Counted from the first letter of the stretch, positions 1 through 7,766 are shown. The stretch is 16,362 nucleotides of DNA from SHAN690 sp040905305 (GCA_040905305.1 JBBDRU010000321.1:1-16362), one strand, 5' to 3'. Translations and numbers: made by a program. Notes: generated by a model from the sequence alone, not told the origin.

Positions 1-374
1 TGACCAATGACATTATTGAACTTGAAGGCAAGCGCTCCTTCAGTTGGATTGGCAGAGCGGACAACATGATCAATAGCGGTGGAGTAAAAGTAATTCCGGA
101 AACCATTGAAAAATTAGCCAAGCCGTTGTTTAACACCAAATATTTCTTCGCAGGATTTCCAGATGAAAAACTGGGAGAAAAAGTAGTACTCATCATCGAA
201 GGTCAGGCTCATGCAAAAGAAGATCAGGAAGAATTGATGGAAGACCTGAAAAAAGAACTGCATAAATATGAGCTCCCCAAAGAAATCATCTACCTCGATG
301 CATTTGAGGAAACAGAGAACGGAAAGCTCAATAGAAAAATGACCATCAAAAAAGCGATCAGTGCTTCGAATTGA
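1..374 (+). CDS. menE: Acyl-CoA synthetase C-terminal part, probably o-succinylbenzoate-CoA ligase (5' truncated)
   Basis: This is the C-terminal lid domain of an ANL-superfamily adenylate-forming enzyme. The frame is already open at base 3, so the ATG at 66 is internal and the gene starts outside the window. The motif GRADNMINSGG (from about base 48) is the hinge region seen in acyl/aryl-CoA ligases. The NGKLNR near the C-terminus contains the expected catalytic lysine of the A10 motif. The Bacteroidota pattern 'GR-DN-INSGG-K--PE-IE' followed by a short lid is what I know from MenE, which activates o-succinylbenzoate with ATP and CoA in cytoplasmic menaquinone synthesis. The N-terminal AMP-binding core is absent, so another acyl-CoA ligase remains possible. 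It ends with TGA only 9 bases from the convergent proline dehydrogenase, with no conventional terminator between them. Confidence 0.75.
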   Translation, partial: TNDIIELEGKRSFSWIGRADNMINSGGVKVIPETIEKLAKPLFNTKYFFAGFPDEKLGEKVVLIIEGQAHAKEDQEELMEDLKKELHKYELPKEIIYLDAFEETENGKLNRKMTIKKAISASN

Positions 375-383
375 TTTCAGTGA

Positions 384-1601
384 TTATTCCACATCAAACG
401 ACTCTGCTCTTCTTCGTTTGCGTTCATGCATGATCATGCTATATTCCTTGCCCATTTGACCTGCAATTGCTGAGTTTTCTTTTGCCCTGCGTATCAGGTA
501 GGGCAGCGTTGCCCGCACGGGTCCATAAGGCAAATACTTTGAGACATTATAGCCCGATGCAGCCAAATTGAAACTCATGTAATCACTCATGCCGTATAGC
601 TGCGAAAAATAGATGTGAGGATGATTGTTTGGCAAGTGAAACTGCTGCATGATATCGGTCAAGTAAATCGTGCTTTCCTCATTGTGTGTTCCGGCACAAA
701 TTTCCACCCAGTCAATGTTTTGAACACTCAATAACAAAGCAGCATTATAATCTCGGTCTGTAGCCGCTTTGCTAGACTGAATGGGCGTTGGATAACCCAT
801 TTCTTTTGCCCGGTTGTTTTCCTTATCAAGGTATGCACCCCGCACTATTTTCACCCCAATTTTATAACCATACCATCGCCCGCGCTCAATGAGCTTTCGG
901 TAATACTCCATGCGATCGTGACGAAACATCTGAATGGTTTGAAAAACAATAGCCTTCTCTTGATTGTATCGTGCCATCATGCTTTCAACAATGCGATCGA
1001 TGGCATCCTGAATCCAACTTTCCTCTGCATCCACATAAATGGGTACATCATTTTCATATGCTGCCTGACATATTCGTTCAAAGCGTTGACTCCAGTTCGC
1101 TGCTTCGCGTATTTCACCCTCCGTCAATGCTTTATTTGATGACAGCTTTTCGAGCAAGGCGTTTGACGCAATGCCGCTAAGCTTGATGCATGAAACAGGA
1201 ATGTTTGGATTTTCTGAAGCCAACTGAATAATCCGGACGATTTCTGTTTCGGTTTTTCCAAATTCAATTTCCCTATCCTGACCTTCAACTGAATAATCTA
1301 ATATTGCTCCTATTCGACTCACACTTAGTTTTTCGACTGCCTTGAGCGATTCAAAAATGGTTTCTCCACCGCAAAACACACGAAAAATGGTTGGCTTAAC
1401 CGCCCACCCAACGGGTATTCTCCATTTCAATGCAAATTCAGCGAGCGCGGTGCTGAATTTCGTGAGCCAGGTGTAATTCATCAATCGAAAAATCCAATAA
1501 GAAAAACGAAGTTCCTTGTCGCTCAAGTGAGCAAACGCAGTGGAGAAATCGCGAAAACTTAAGGGAGGGAATTCGCTGTTATCTTGTGTTTGATACTCCA
1601 T
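384..1601 (-). CDS. Proline dehydrogenase, monofunctional
   Basis: This 405-residue protein has the PRODH (beta-alpha)8 domain, which oxidises proline to delta-1-pyrroline-5-carboxylate with FAD and passes electrons to quinone. Visible motifs correspond to E. coli PutA catalytic positions: K140 in KLSG, D191-A192-E193, R254 and Y257 in KIVRGAY, GTHN at 304-307, FSQLYGMSD at 332-340, Y359 in YGPV, Y368, and the substrate-carboxylate pair R371-R372. It lacks the DNA-binding and P5C dehydrogenase domains of PutA, so a separate P5C dehydrogenase is needed and none is in this window. The start lies 7 bases after the stop of the M1 aminopeptidase, with a weak purine-rich stretch (AAGAAG) upstream, so the two genes are almost certainly co-transcribed. 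The basic tail (HERKRRRAE) overlaps a 7-base inverted repeat just beyond the convergent menE stop. Confidence 0.93.
   Translation of the reverse strand: MEYQTQDNSEFPPLSFRDFSTAFAHLSDKELRFSYWIFRLMNYTWLTKFSTALAEFALKWRIPVGWAVKPTIFRVFCGGETIFESLKAVEKLSVSRIGAILDYSVEGQDREIEFGKTETEIVRIIQLASENPNIPVSCIKLSGIASNALLEKLSSNKALTEGEIREAANWSQRFERICQAAYENDVPIYVDAEESWIQDAIDRIVESMMARYNQEKAIVFQTIQMFRHDRMEYYRKLIERGRWYGYKIGVKIVRGAYLDKENNRAKEMGYPTPIQSSKAATDRDYNAALLLSVQNIDWVEICAGTHNEESTIYLTDIMQQFHLPNNHPHIYFSQLYGMSDYMSFNLAASGYNVSKYLPYGPVRATLPYLIRRAKENSAIAGQMGKEYSMIMHERKRRRAESFDVE
395..420. repeat. 7-base inverted repeat at the menE/proline dehydrogenase convergent junction
   Basis: CAAACGA (395-401) and TCGTTTG (414-420) are perfect complements around a 12-base loop. 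The repeat begins 21 bases after the menE stop and lies inside the last codons of the opposing proline dehydrogenase. There is no T-tract on either side, so it is not a standard intrinsic terminator. It could still act as an mRNA 3'-end hairpin. A chance match inside coding sequence is quite possible. Confidence 0.25.
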
Positions 1602-1608
1602 AATCTTC

Positions 1609-3495
1609 TTACTTTAACAACGCATCGATGCTATTGGTTGAAACCGAATGGTAATTGGCTTTGGCTTTTTGGTAGATGTTTCTGGCTCGCTGCTTCGAAT
1701 CATCAGCTTCTATCAACGCTTGATAAATCGGCATTAGAAATTTCCTTCGGCCAACCTTTATCAAAAAAGCTTCAACCTCATCATCAGCGGGTGCATAATC
1801 GTTCTCGATCGCCCTTAAAAACCATTCACATGCAATCTCGCTATTTCCGGTGGTCGTGAAACTGAAAGCTGCATCCAATTCATGCATTTGTTGCTGACCA
1901 AGTGAATCTGGCAACGATCGCAGAAAGTGGAGCCAATGATGGGTCGTCCAATCTTCGGTTTTCATACGTTCTGCTTCTTTACCTTCTAGCCAATTGTTCA
2001 TTTCCTTCTCAACCTCTCCAAAAAGCGGAGATGAAACAACCACTGCGTTATCCGGAATACCTTCACCATAAACCCATTCATCAATTTTCAGGGCAATATA
2101 TTGTTCTTCATCCCCATCAAACAAATCCATTTTTAAGTTTTCAAGAAACTGTTCGGTTGTCATCGTTTTAAACGCATTTTCAGAAAAATACTGATTCAAA
2201 TACGCATCAAATACATCTCTTCCCATATTCTCTTCCAGCATCAGCAAAAATGCATTACCTTTTTCATACGCAATATCTGTCATGCCATCGTCAGGGTCTC
2301 TACCTTCGAGGGATAACTTCAAATGCGTGTCTTCAGGAGCATCAGAAAGCTTTTCCAGGGTATGCTCCAAATCTTGTTGTCCCAAAACCTTCAGCATATC
2401 GGCATATGACTTTCCGTAAACAGATTCCATAATTCTGCGCTCAAAATAAACGGTAAAGCCTTCGTTTAACCAAAAATCATCCCATGTGCTGTTGGTGACC
2501 AGATTTCCACTCCAACTATGAGCCAGTTCATGCGCCACAAGAGCGGTCAGTGATTTATCTCCTGCCAAAATAGTAGGTGTTGCAAAGGTTAACCTAGGGT
2601 TTTCCATTCCTCCGAAAGGAAAACTAGGAGGTAAAACCAATACGTCATACCTTCCCCATTTATATTCCCCATAAAGGCGCTCAGCAGACTCCAGCATTTT
2701 TTGCATGTCTTCAAATTCATATGCTGCGGCCTCAACTACTGATGGTTCGGCATAAACACCTGTGTTTTCACCGATGGATCGAAACTCCAGATTTCCAACC
2801 GCCAATGCCATCAAATAACTGGGTATCGGTTGTTCCATCTTAAATTCATAAACCCCGGATGAATCAATCTCAATAGAGTTAGAGGCACTCATTAGGGCCA
2901 TTAAGCCTTTTGGCACATTCACCTGAGCATTGTATGTGTATCTGATCCCGGGACTGTCTTGGCAAGGAATCCATGTTCGAGCCAATATAGCTTGAGATTG
3001 AGTGAATAGAAAAGGATCTGTGTTATCAGCTGTTTGCTCTGGTTTTAGCCATTGCAACGCTTCGGCTCCTTCGGTAGTTTCATAATGAACAGCAACATTT
3101 TTGGTTTCGGGCGATATACCAATTTCCAACGCTTGTCCTAAAAACTTATCTTTTGGACCAAGCCACCATTCTTTCGTTTCTTCACCATCCACAAAAACAT
3201 GCTCAATCGTTAGGTTTTTAACATCAAGAGTCAACCGATTGGCATCGCTGGCAGTTTCAATTAGATATTCTGCCACACCACCGATTATTTTTTGCTCAAA
3301 ATCGACTTTAGCGTTCCAATTTAGGTGCTTGACCTTTGCTTCGGAAGGCACTGCATAAGAATGGATTAAATTCTGCTCCTTCTCGGAGCTAACTTCTGAA
3401 GTTGGTGACTTATGTTCATTACATGCCGTGAGAAACAAGGTCATCGTTAGCAAAACAGCAGGAATTGGAAATCGATTTACTGCACTTATAATCAT
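1609..3495 (-). CDS. M1 family zinc aminopeptidase, lipoprotein (LTA4H-like)
   Basis: This 628-residue metallopeptidase removes N-terminal amino acids. A lipoprotein signal peptide ends in LTAC with the lipidated Cys at 25, placing it in the cell envelope. The GAMEN-type exopeptidase motif is GGMEN (295-299). The zinc site is H322-E323-L-A-H326 with the third ligand E345 in NEGF, and the transition-state tyrosine is Y410 in YEKG. These spacings match human leukotriene A4 hydrolase with a constant offset of 27. The C-terminal 200 residues look like the helical LTA4H C-terminal domain. The length is usual for the Bacteroidota version. It is the first gene of a pair with proline dehydrogenase. 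The ATG at 3495 gives a complete signal peptide. A TACTTTCG box at 3500-3507 would leave almost no leader. Upstream, at 3553-3598, sits a terminator in the same orientation. Confidence 0.92.
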   Translation of the reverse strand: MIISAVNRFPIPAVLLTMTLFLTACNEHKSPTSEVSSEKEQNLIHSYAVPSEAKVKHLNWNAKVDFEQKIIGGVAEYLIETASDANRLTLDVKNLTIEHVFVDGEETKEWWLGPKDKFLGQALEIGISPETKNVAVHYETTEGAEALQWLKPEQTADNTDPFLFTQSQAILARTWIPCQDSPGIRYTYNAQVNVPKGLMALMSASNSIEIDSSGVYEFKMEQPIPSYLMALAVGNLEFRSIGENTGVYAEPSVVEAAAYEFEDMQKMLESAERLYGEYKWGRYDVLVLPPSFPFGGMENPRLTFATPTILAGDKSLTALVAHELAHSWSGNLVTNSTWDDFWLNEGFTVYFERRIMESVYGKSYADMLKVLGQQDLEHTLEKLSDAPEDTHLKLSLEGRDPDDGMTDIAYEKGNAFLLMLEENMGRDVFDAYLNQYFSENAFKTMTTEQFLENLKMDLFDGDEEQYIALKIDEWVYGEGIPDNAVVVSSPLFGEVEKEMNNWLEGKEAERMKTEDWTTHHWLHFLRSLPDSLGQQQMHELDAAFSFTTTGNSEIACEWFLRAIENDYAPADDEVEAFLIKVGRRKFLMPIYQALIEADDSKQRARNIYQKAKANYHSVSTNSIDALLK

Positions 3496-3499
3496 TCCG

Positions 3500-3507
3500 C
3501 GAAAGTA
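3500..3507 (-). promoter_or_regulatory. Possible -7 promoter box of the M1 aminopeptidase
   Basis: On the minus strand this reads TACTTTCG, one base from the Bacteroidota consensus TAnnTTTG. It ends 4 bases before the ATG, which would give a leaderless or nearly leaderless transcript. The same nine bases TTACTTTCG occur upstream of the DPP4 gene. No clear -33 TTG is seen. The alternative is that transcription starts farther upstream and passes through the terminator at 3553-3598. Confidence 0.3.
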
Positions 3508-3532
3508 ATGCCTTGAAAGCAGCCCTTGATAT

Positions 3533-3576
3533 GCTCAATCAGAGAAAGATTTAAAAAAATAAAGCCCCGATTGAGC
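3533..3576. repeat. 8-base inverted repeat linking the terminator to downstream sequence
   Basis: GCTCAATC at 3533-3540 is the exact reverse complement of GATTGAGC at 3569-3576. The second copy is part of the terminator loop and 3' stem. In a transcript that reads through on the minus strand the two could pair and dissolve the terminator hairpin, so terminated and read-through RNAs would fold differently. Confidence 0.35.
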
Positions 3577-3598
3577 GGGGAATGATCAATTCGGGGCT
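3553..3598 (-). terminator. Intrinsic terminator upstream of the M1 aminopeptidase, same orientation
   Basis: On the minus strand an 8-base stem AGCCCCGA/TCGGGGCT (3598-3591 with 3570-3563), extended by TTGA/TCAA past a bulge, is followed directly by TTATTTTTTT (3562-3553). A second pairing is possible: CCCCG (3580-3576) with CGGGG (3569-3565), using the same 3' strand and the same T-tract. On the plus strand no T-tract follows. Because it points toward and precedes the M1 gene, it either ends a small RNA or attenuates that operon. Confidence 0.8.
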
Positions 3599-3701
3599 CC
3601 AGTACAACGAGAAAAAAAATAGAATGCATGGCTCGATAGGGTGCAAGCTTTCTACGATCGTCAGAAAGCAAATCCGACTACCTTTTTCTGTTATACTGGA
3701 C
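3555..3701 (-). ncRNA. Candidate structured small RNA (or attenuated leader), unassigned family
   Basis: Read on the minus strand, a 10-base outer stem pairs CCAGUAUAAC (3699-3690) with GUUGUACUGG (3608-3599). Inside it, GGUAG (3682-3678) pairs with CUAUC (3639-3635), and a hairpin closes GCUUUCU (3669-3663) with AGAAAGC (3653-3647). The outer and middle stems each contain one G-U pair that would be a C-A or A-C mismatch if the plus strand were transcribed, which favours the minus strand. The 3' arm of the outer stem directly abuts an intrinsic terminator. A weak TAATTTG box (3711-3705) would place a start near 3701, exactly at the outer stem, although the nearest TTG upstream is spaced too closely for the usual -33 element. 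I find no signatures of tmRNA, SRP RNA or RNase P RNA. The rest of the 3496-3863 gap shows only possible promoter boxes. Confidence 0.5.
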
Positions 3702-3840
3702 GACCAAATTAGGCAGAGCCATTTCACAAAAAAATAGCGGAAAACCACTAGAAAAATTATAATCGCTCTTAGAATAAGGCTTTGAGCAATCTGATATTTC
3801 ATAAATCGACAACAAAAAGACTGTTTATCTACATTTTAGT

Positions 3841-3848
3841 TAACCTTG
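3841..3848 (+). promoter_or_regulatory. Possible -7 promoter box of the phosphoethanolamine-transferase-like gene
   Basis: TAACCTTG differs at one base from TAnnTTTG and lies 15 bases before the ATG at 3864, a plausible leader length. No convincing -33 element is visible, only TGTTT near 3822. It is a weak call based on position and partial consensus. Confidence 0.3.
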
Positions 3849-3863
3849 CGGTAATATTCTGAA

Positions 3864-5501
3864 ATGCCCGAGCGATTTCACTTCATTGGAAGATTGGTTT
3901 TATCTTATTTGCTTTATAACATACCTCTCTTTTGCGTATTCGGTTATGGAAAGTGGTTTGCAGAAAACAATCAGCTGAACAACAACTTATTAACCGCTAC
4001 GCTTGTTATTTCAGCAATTCCTTTTGTGTTAAGCGTATTCTATTACAACCTAATAACCAAAGCCCTACTTGTGGTTAATTATGTGTCTGTTGTGATTCAA
4101 ATGTTTGCCATCAGCATGCATTGGCATCTTTATGAGCAGCCGATAAACGCTTCGACCATGTTCATTCTCATGGAAACCAACTACATGGAAGCATCTGAAT
4201 TTATTGAAGCTTACAACGATCGGTTTTTGATCGGAATGGTTATCTTTTTCGTAGCTATTTCGATACTCGTCCTCAAGTATTTTTCATTGCTTATGAAGAA
4301 CGTGCCGAGGAAAAAATGGAACTGGAAAACTAAACTCATTACGCCTGTTGCATCAATGGTTTGTTTGACTATCTGGATAAAATATGCAGGTCATTTCTCG
4401 AGTACTGTTTTAGGATATGCATATGCCGGGTATGAAGATTACATGGCTGAGTCAGCCTTGTATGATGAAACGGGATTCGGTGAGCCTCTGGGAAATTTAA
4501 AACCCATAAAAAGAAACGACCCCGCGGATAAAGAAACCTACCTGATCATCATCGGAGAATCCACTGCCAGCTCACACATGAGTTTGTATGGCTATTCCCG
4601 ACAAACCACTCCTAAACTCGAGTCTGTTTCACATAAACTACAGATTTATAAAAACGTTATAAGCCCTCACACCCATACCATTCCGGTTTTGAGTAAAATG
4701 CTAACTCCTGGAAATTATGAAGACCTCAATAAGAAATACGATGCCAGCTTGGTTCAGTTGTTCAACGCTGCGGGTTTTGAAACGCATTGGATATCCAACC
4801 AAAGGCCGGTAGGCGTTTATGAAAACCTCGTAACGAAAATCGCACAAGCCTGCACATACAAAACGTTCACGAATACCTTAGGAAACAACAAGAAGACCCC
4901 ATTTGATGAGGTTCTGACTGATCATGTAAAAACTGCTTACGAAAGCAGCGCTGATAAGAAAGCAATCTTTGTTCATTTATTAGGAACCCATGCATACTAT
5001 AAATACAGATACCCTTCAAGGTTTAATATTTTTGAAGGCAGCAGTGGTTCTCAACTATCAAACAACTCCGATAAGGCTATCAAAGTGGTAAACGAATATG
5101 ACAATGCAGTACTTTATAATGATTTTGTTGTTCATCAGCTATTCGTGACGCTGGACTCAATAGAGGAACACGGGTTCGGGCTTTACTTATCGGATCATGG
5201 TGAGGACGTTTATGAACAGTTTGATTGTGCCTGTCACACGGAGACCAAAGGCACCGAACCGATGTATCGCATTCCATTTTTGTTGTATTTGAGCAATAAG
5301 TATAAGGCAGACAGCACCATGGTATTTGATGTTAATCGTCCTTACATGATGGACGACTTGTTTCACTCCGTTGCTCATCTAGCCAACATTTCAAATGAAC
5401 TTACAGAACCCGGAAGAAGCATATTCAGCATTGATTTTAAACCTAGAAAGCGCATTATAAATGGCATCGATGACTTTGACCAAAAATTCAAAACTGACTA
5501 A
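3864..5501 (+). CDS. Phosphoethanolamine transferase-like membrane enzyme (sulfatase fold)
   Basis: This 545-residue protein has an N-terminal membrane part with about five hydrophobic segments (near 9-30, 42-61, 68-86, 120-140 and 158-174) and a C-terminal alkaline-phosphatase/sulfatase-fold domain. It matches the EptA/CptA/OpgE family, which moves phosphoethanolamine from phosphatidylethanolamine to lipid A, LPS core or glucans on the outer face of the inner membrane. Key positions are the metal ligand E232 and nucleophile T234 in IGEST, H375 in GTHAYY, KYRYP (380-384), D444-H445 in SDHGE, and a possible later ligand H458. The acceptor cannot be read from the sequence. The next gene starts before this one ends, so the two probably act together. 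The start follows a possible TAACCTTG box. It diverges from the minus-strand RNA/aminopeptidase unit. Confidence 0.82.
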   Translation: MPERFHFIGRLVLSYLLYNIPLFCVFGYGKWFAENNQLNNNLLTATLVISAIPFVLSVFYYNLITKALLVVNYVSVVIQMFAISMHWHLYEQPINASTMFILMETNYMEASEFIEAYNDRFLIGMVIFFVAISILVLKYFSLLMKNVPRKKWNWKTKLITPVASMVCLTIWIKYAGHFSSTVLGYAYAGYEDYMAESALYDETGFGEPLGNLKPIKRNDPADKETYLIIIGESTASSHMSLYGYSRQTTPKLESVSHKLQIYKNVISPHTHTIPVLSKMLTPGNYEDLNKKYDASLVQLFNAAGFETHWISNQRPVGVYENLVTKIAQACTYKTFTNTLGNNKKTPFDEVLTDHVKTAYESSADKKAIFVHLLGTHAYYKYRYPSRFNIFEGSSGSQLSNNSDKAIKVVNEYDNAVLYNDFVVHQLFVTLDSIEEHGFGLYLSDHGEDVYEQFDCACHTETKGTEPMYRIPFLLYLSNKYKADSTMVFDVNRPYMMDDLFHSVAHLANISNELTEPGRSIFSIDFKPRKRIINGIDDFDQKFKTD

Positions 5502-6237
5502 AACCAGCTTGATTATCTTCTCTTTGCTAGTGCTCATTACTTGCACAACTGAGAAAGAAGCCGAGCCGTCCAATAAAGCTGAAGCAACCAGCACAACCGA
5601 AATTTGGGTTCACAGGGTTAATAGCATCATGAAGTGGAACGAGGTTTCCAGAAGCTACAACGGAATTGAAACGGATGTTGTGTTCGAGAATGGGCGTTTT
5701 GATGTAAATCACCCACCGGCTGAATCAATTGACCTGAGCCTGAATGAGTTGCTTTCAAGTCAAGAAAATATCGATGATTTTGGAGTTTGGTTGGATTTTA
5801 AAAACCTTACAGATGACAACGCTCATGATGCTATGAAAAGATTGAATTTCATTGTGGATTCATTACACATCAAACGAAATCGAATCATTATTGAAGCAAA
5901 AAACACGAAAGCCCTGTCAGTTTTTCAAGAATCAGGGTTTAATGCCAGTTATTATGTACCGACTGGAATGTATGCTATGGACGATGATAAATTGGAAGAG
6001 ACGGTCACGCTTATCAGAAATCAGATTGCAGCGTTTCCTTCTCTTTGGATTTCATCAAATTATAAAGACTATCCTTTTTTGAAGCAGCATTTTCCAAATC
6101 GCAACAAACTTTTTTGGGAAACAGGTGGCAGGCAAAGTTATTCCGCAGAAGAATCTGACAGCATTGTAAATCAAATAAAGATGGACACAACGGTAATGGT
6201 TTTATTGGTGCAAGTAGCTACGGCAGTCGAACGCTAA
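5461..6237 (+). CDS. FAM151/Menorin (DUF2181)-like lipoprotein
   Basis: This 258-residue protein has a lipoprotein-type N-terminus with hydrophobic 16-26 and LITC, giving a Cys at 28, followed by an acidic stretch (EKEAE). The mature part shows HRVNS (51-55), GIETDV (68-73), NHPPAES (83-89), a DLSLNELL stretch and WLDFKNL (110-116). This order resembles the FAM151/Menorin family (HxxNS, IExDV, HPP, LDFK), related to the glycerophosphodiester phosphodiesterase TIM barrel. I assign this from remembered motifs, so it needs a profile search. A hydrolase acting on a phosphodiester is plausible but unproven. The start overlaps the preceding transferase gene by 41 bases in another frame, which suggests translational coupling. 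A second ATG at 5470 also leaves a full signal peptide. It converges on the FAD oxidase with a 16-base gap. Confidence 0.68.
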   Translation: MASMTLTKNSKLTKTSLIIFSLLVLITCTTEKEAEPSNKAEATSTTEIWVHRVNSIMKWNEVSRSYNGIETDVVFENGRFDVNHPPAESIDLSLNELLSSQENIDDFGVWLDFKNLTDDNAHDAMKRLNFIVDSLHIKRNRIIIEAKNTKALSVFQESGFNASYYVPTGMYAMDDDKLEETVTLIRNQIAAFPSLWISSNYKDYPFLKQHFPNRNKLFWETGGRQSYSAEESDSIVNQIKMDTTVMVLLVQVATAVER

Positions 6238-6253
6238 TAACCTATCATACTGC

Positions 6254-7648
6254 TCAAAAAATTTTCCCAGGGTTTAAAATCCCTTTCGGATCGAATACTT
6301 TTTTGATGGATCGCAGCAGGTCTAAATGCGTTGCAGAAAACATGATGTCCATATAATCGCGCTGAACCAATCCAATTCCATGCTCACCTGAAATAGTTCC
6401 ACCTAATTTTTTCACGTGCTCAAATAACTCCCGAATACCGATTTTTACCGTTTTATTCCAGTCTTCTTCACACATTTCGTCACGCAAAATATTTACGTGA
6501 AGGTTTCCATCTCCTGCATGTCCGTAGCACACACTCCGAAAGCCGTAAAGTTTACCGACCTCTTTTACCGCTTTCAGCAAAGCCGGAAGCTCATAGCGCG
6601 GAACAACTGTATCTTCTTCTTTATAAACCGATTGCGCTTTAACCGCCTCCCCCACTCTCCTACGCAGCTTCCAAAGCTGTTCTTTTTGAGTTTGGTCTTC
6701 GGCAAACAGTATTTCACCACAATCAAACTGCTGCACGATCACGGCTATTTTCTCACAATCAGCCATAAGCGCATCAACATCGTTGCCGTCAACTTCTATC
6801 AGCAAGTGTGCAGCATCATCAGGAGCAAGTGGCACAGGTTCTTCACCAATAAAATCCATGGCATAAACAATGGCATCACGCTCCATAAACTCCATTCCCG
6901 AGGGTGTAATTCCCGCTCGAAAGATGCTACTAACTGCTTCACAAGCCTTTTGAGCAGAACGAAATGGAACAAGCATCAAAAGATCATGCTTAGGATGCGG
7001 AATCAGTCGTAATACAATTTTTGTAATTACACCAAGCGTGCCTTCGCTGCCCACCATCAATTGCGTAAGGTTATAACCCGTGCTATTTTTCAACGTGTTG
7101 GCTCCAGTCCAAATAACCTCACCTGATGGAAGCACCACTTCCAAATTGAGCACATAATCCTTCGTTACGCCATATTTTACCGCTTTTGGCCCGCCAGAAT
7201 TTTCACTAACATTCCCTCCGATAAAACAACTACCTCGGCTGGCAGGATCTGGCGGATACATGAGTCCTTTTTCTTTTACCGCATTTTGGAGCACTTCAGT
7301 TATCACACCTGGCTCCGTTTTGACTTGTAAATTTTTTTCGTCAATTTCAATGATCCTATTAAATCGCTCCATGCTTAAGCCTACACCACCATGCACTGAA
7401 AGTGCCCCGCCACTCAGTCCTGTTCTGGCTCCAATTGGGGTGACAGGTATTTCATGTTTATTGGTAACGTCAAAAATAGATGCAATTTCATCGGTTGAAC
7501 CCGGCTTTAGGACAATAGATGGTGGAAAACTCAGGTCTTCCGTTTCGTCATGGCCATATTCAAGCAACGTGGCTTCATCGGTAAAAGCATTTTGCTCACC
7601 AACGATTGATGTTAGTTGATCAATAACCTTAGTTGACAATGAATTCAT
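6254..7648 (-). CDS. FAD-linked oxidase, GlcD / D-lactate dehydrogenase type
   Basis: This 464-residue flavoprotein belongs to the FAD-binding type 4 (PCMH) family. The FAD-binding domain covers roughly 35-220, with PIGARTGLSGG at 71-81, YPPDPAS at 131-137, GGNVSENSGG at 144-153, and GSEGTLG at 200-206. The C-terminal FAD-oxidase domain has GHAGDGNLHVN (376-386) and SGEHGIG (420-426). Their histidines H377, H384 and H423 are the usual metal/substrate site of D-2-hydroxyacid dehydrogenases. It would oxidise a D-2-hydroxyacid such as D-lactate, glycolate or D-2-hydroxyglutarate, and the sequence does not decide which. It is a stand-alone gene without GlcE/GlcF partners, full length for the single-subunit type, and without a signal peptide. 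It diverges from the DPP4 gene across a 150-base spacer. Confidence 0.9.
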   Translation of the reverse strand: MNSLSTKVIDQLTSIVGEQNAFTDEATLLEYGHDETEDLSFPPSIVLKPGSTDEIASIFDVTNKHEIPVTPIGARTGLSGGALSVHGGVGLSMERFNRIIEIDEKNLQVKTEPGVITEVLQNAVKEKGLMYPPDPASRGSCFIGGNVSENSGGPKAVKYGVTKDYVLNLEVVLPSGEVIWTGANTLKNSTGYNLTQLMVGSEGTLGVITKIVLRLIPHPKHDLLMLVPFRSAQKACEAVSSIFRAGITPSGMEFMERDAIVYAMDFIGEEPVPLAPDDAAHLLIEVDGNDVDALMADCEKIAVIVQQFDCGEILFAEDQTQKEQLWKLRRRVGEAVKAQSVYKEEDTVVPRYELPALLKAVKEVGKLYGFRSVCYGHAGDGNLHVNILRDEMCEEDWNKTVKIGIRELFEHVKKLGGTISGEHGIGLVQRDYMDIMFSATHLDLLRSIKKVFDPKGILNPGKIF

Positions 7649-7766
7649 GTTCCAATGCTAATGAAAAATACCCTGTTTTAAATGATATGTTTTGAAATAG
7701 ATCAATTATCTCCATCAATATTTCCAAGTTATAATTCCATCATGAAGCTTTACATGGTATTATTTT

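Noticed and set aside
3555..3720. Assignment of the structured region to 6S RNA
   Set aside because: The closing stem spans only about 100 bases before a separate terminator, shorter than the usual 180-200-base 6S rod, and I cannot identify the central bubble. Left as an unassigned RNA.
3551..3802. Minus-strand 83-codon reading frame in the long gap
   Set aside because: It runs through the intrinsic terminator and the nested RNA stems, has no recognisable domain, and its composition follows the AT-rich DNA. It is better explained by non-coding sequence.
6497..7012. 171-codon plus-strand reading frame opposite the FAD oxidase
   Set aside because: It is fully antisense to a well-supported flavoprotein gene, has no signal or domain, and is rich in Ser/His/Lys/Arg as expected for a shadow frame.
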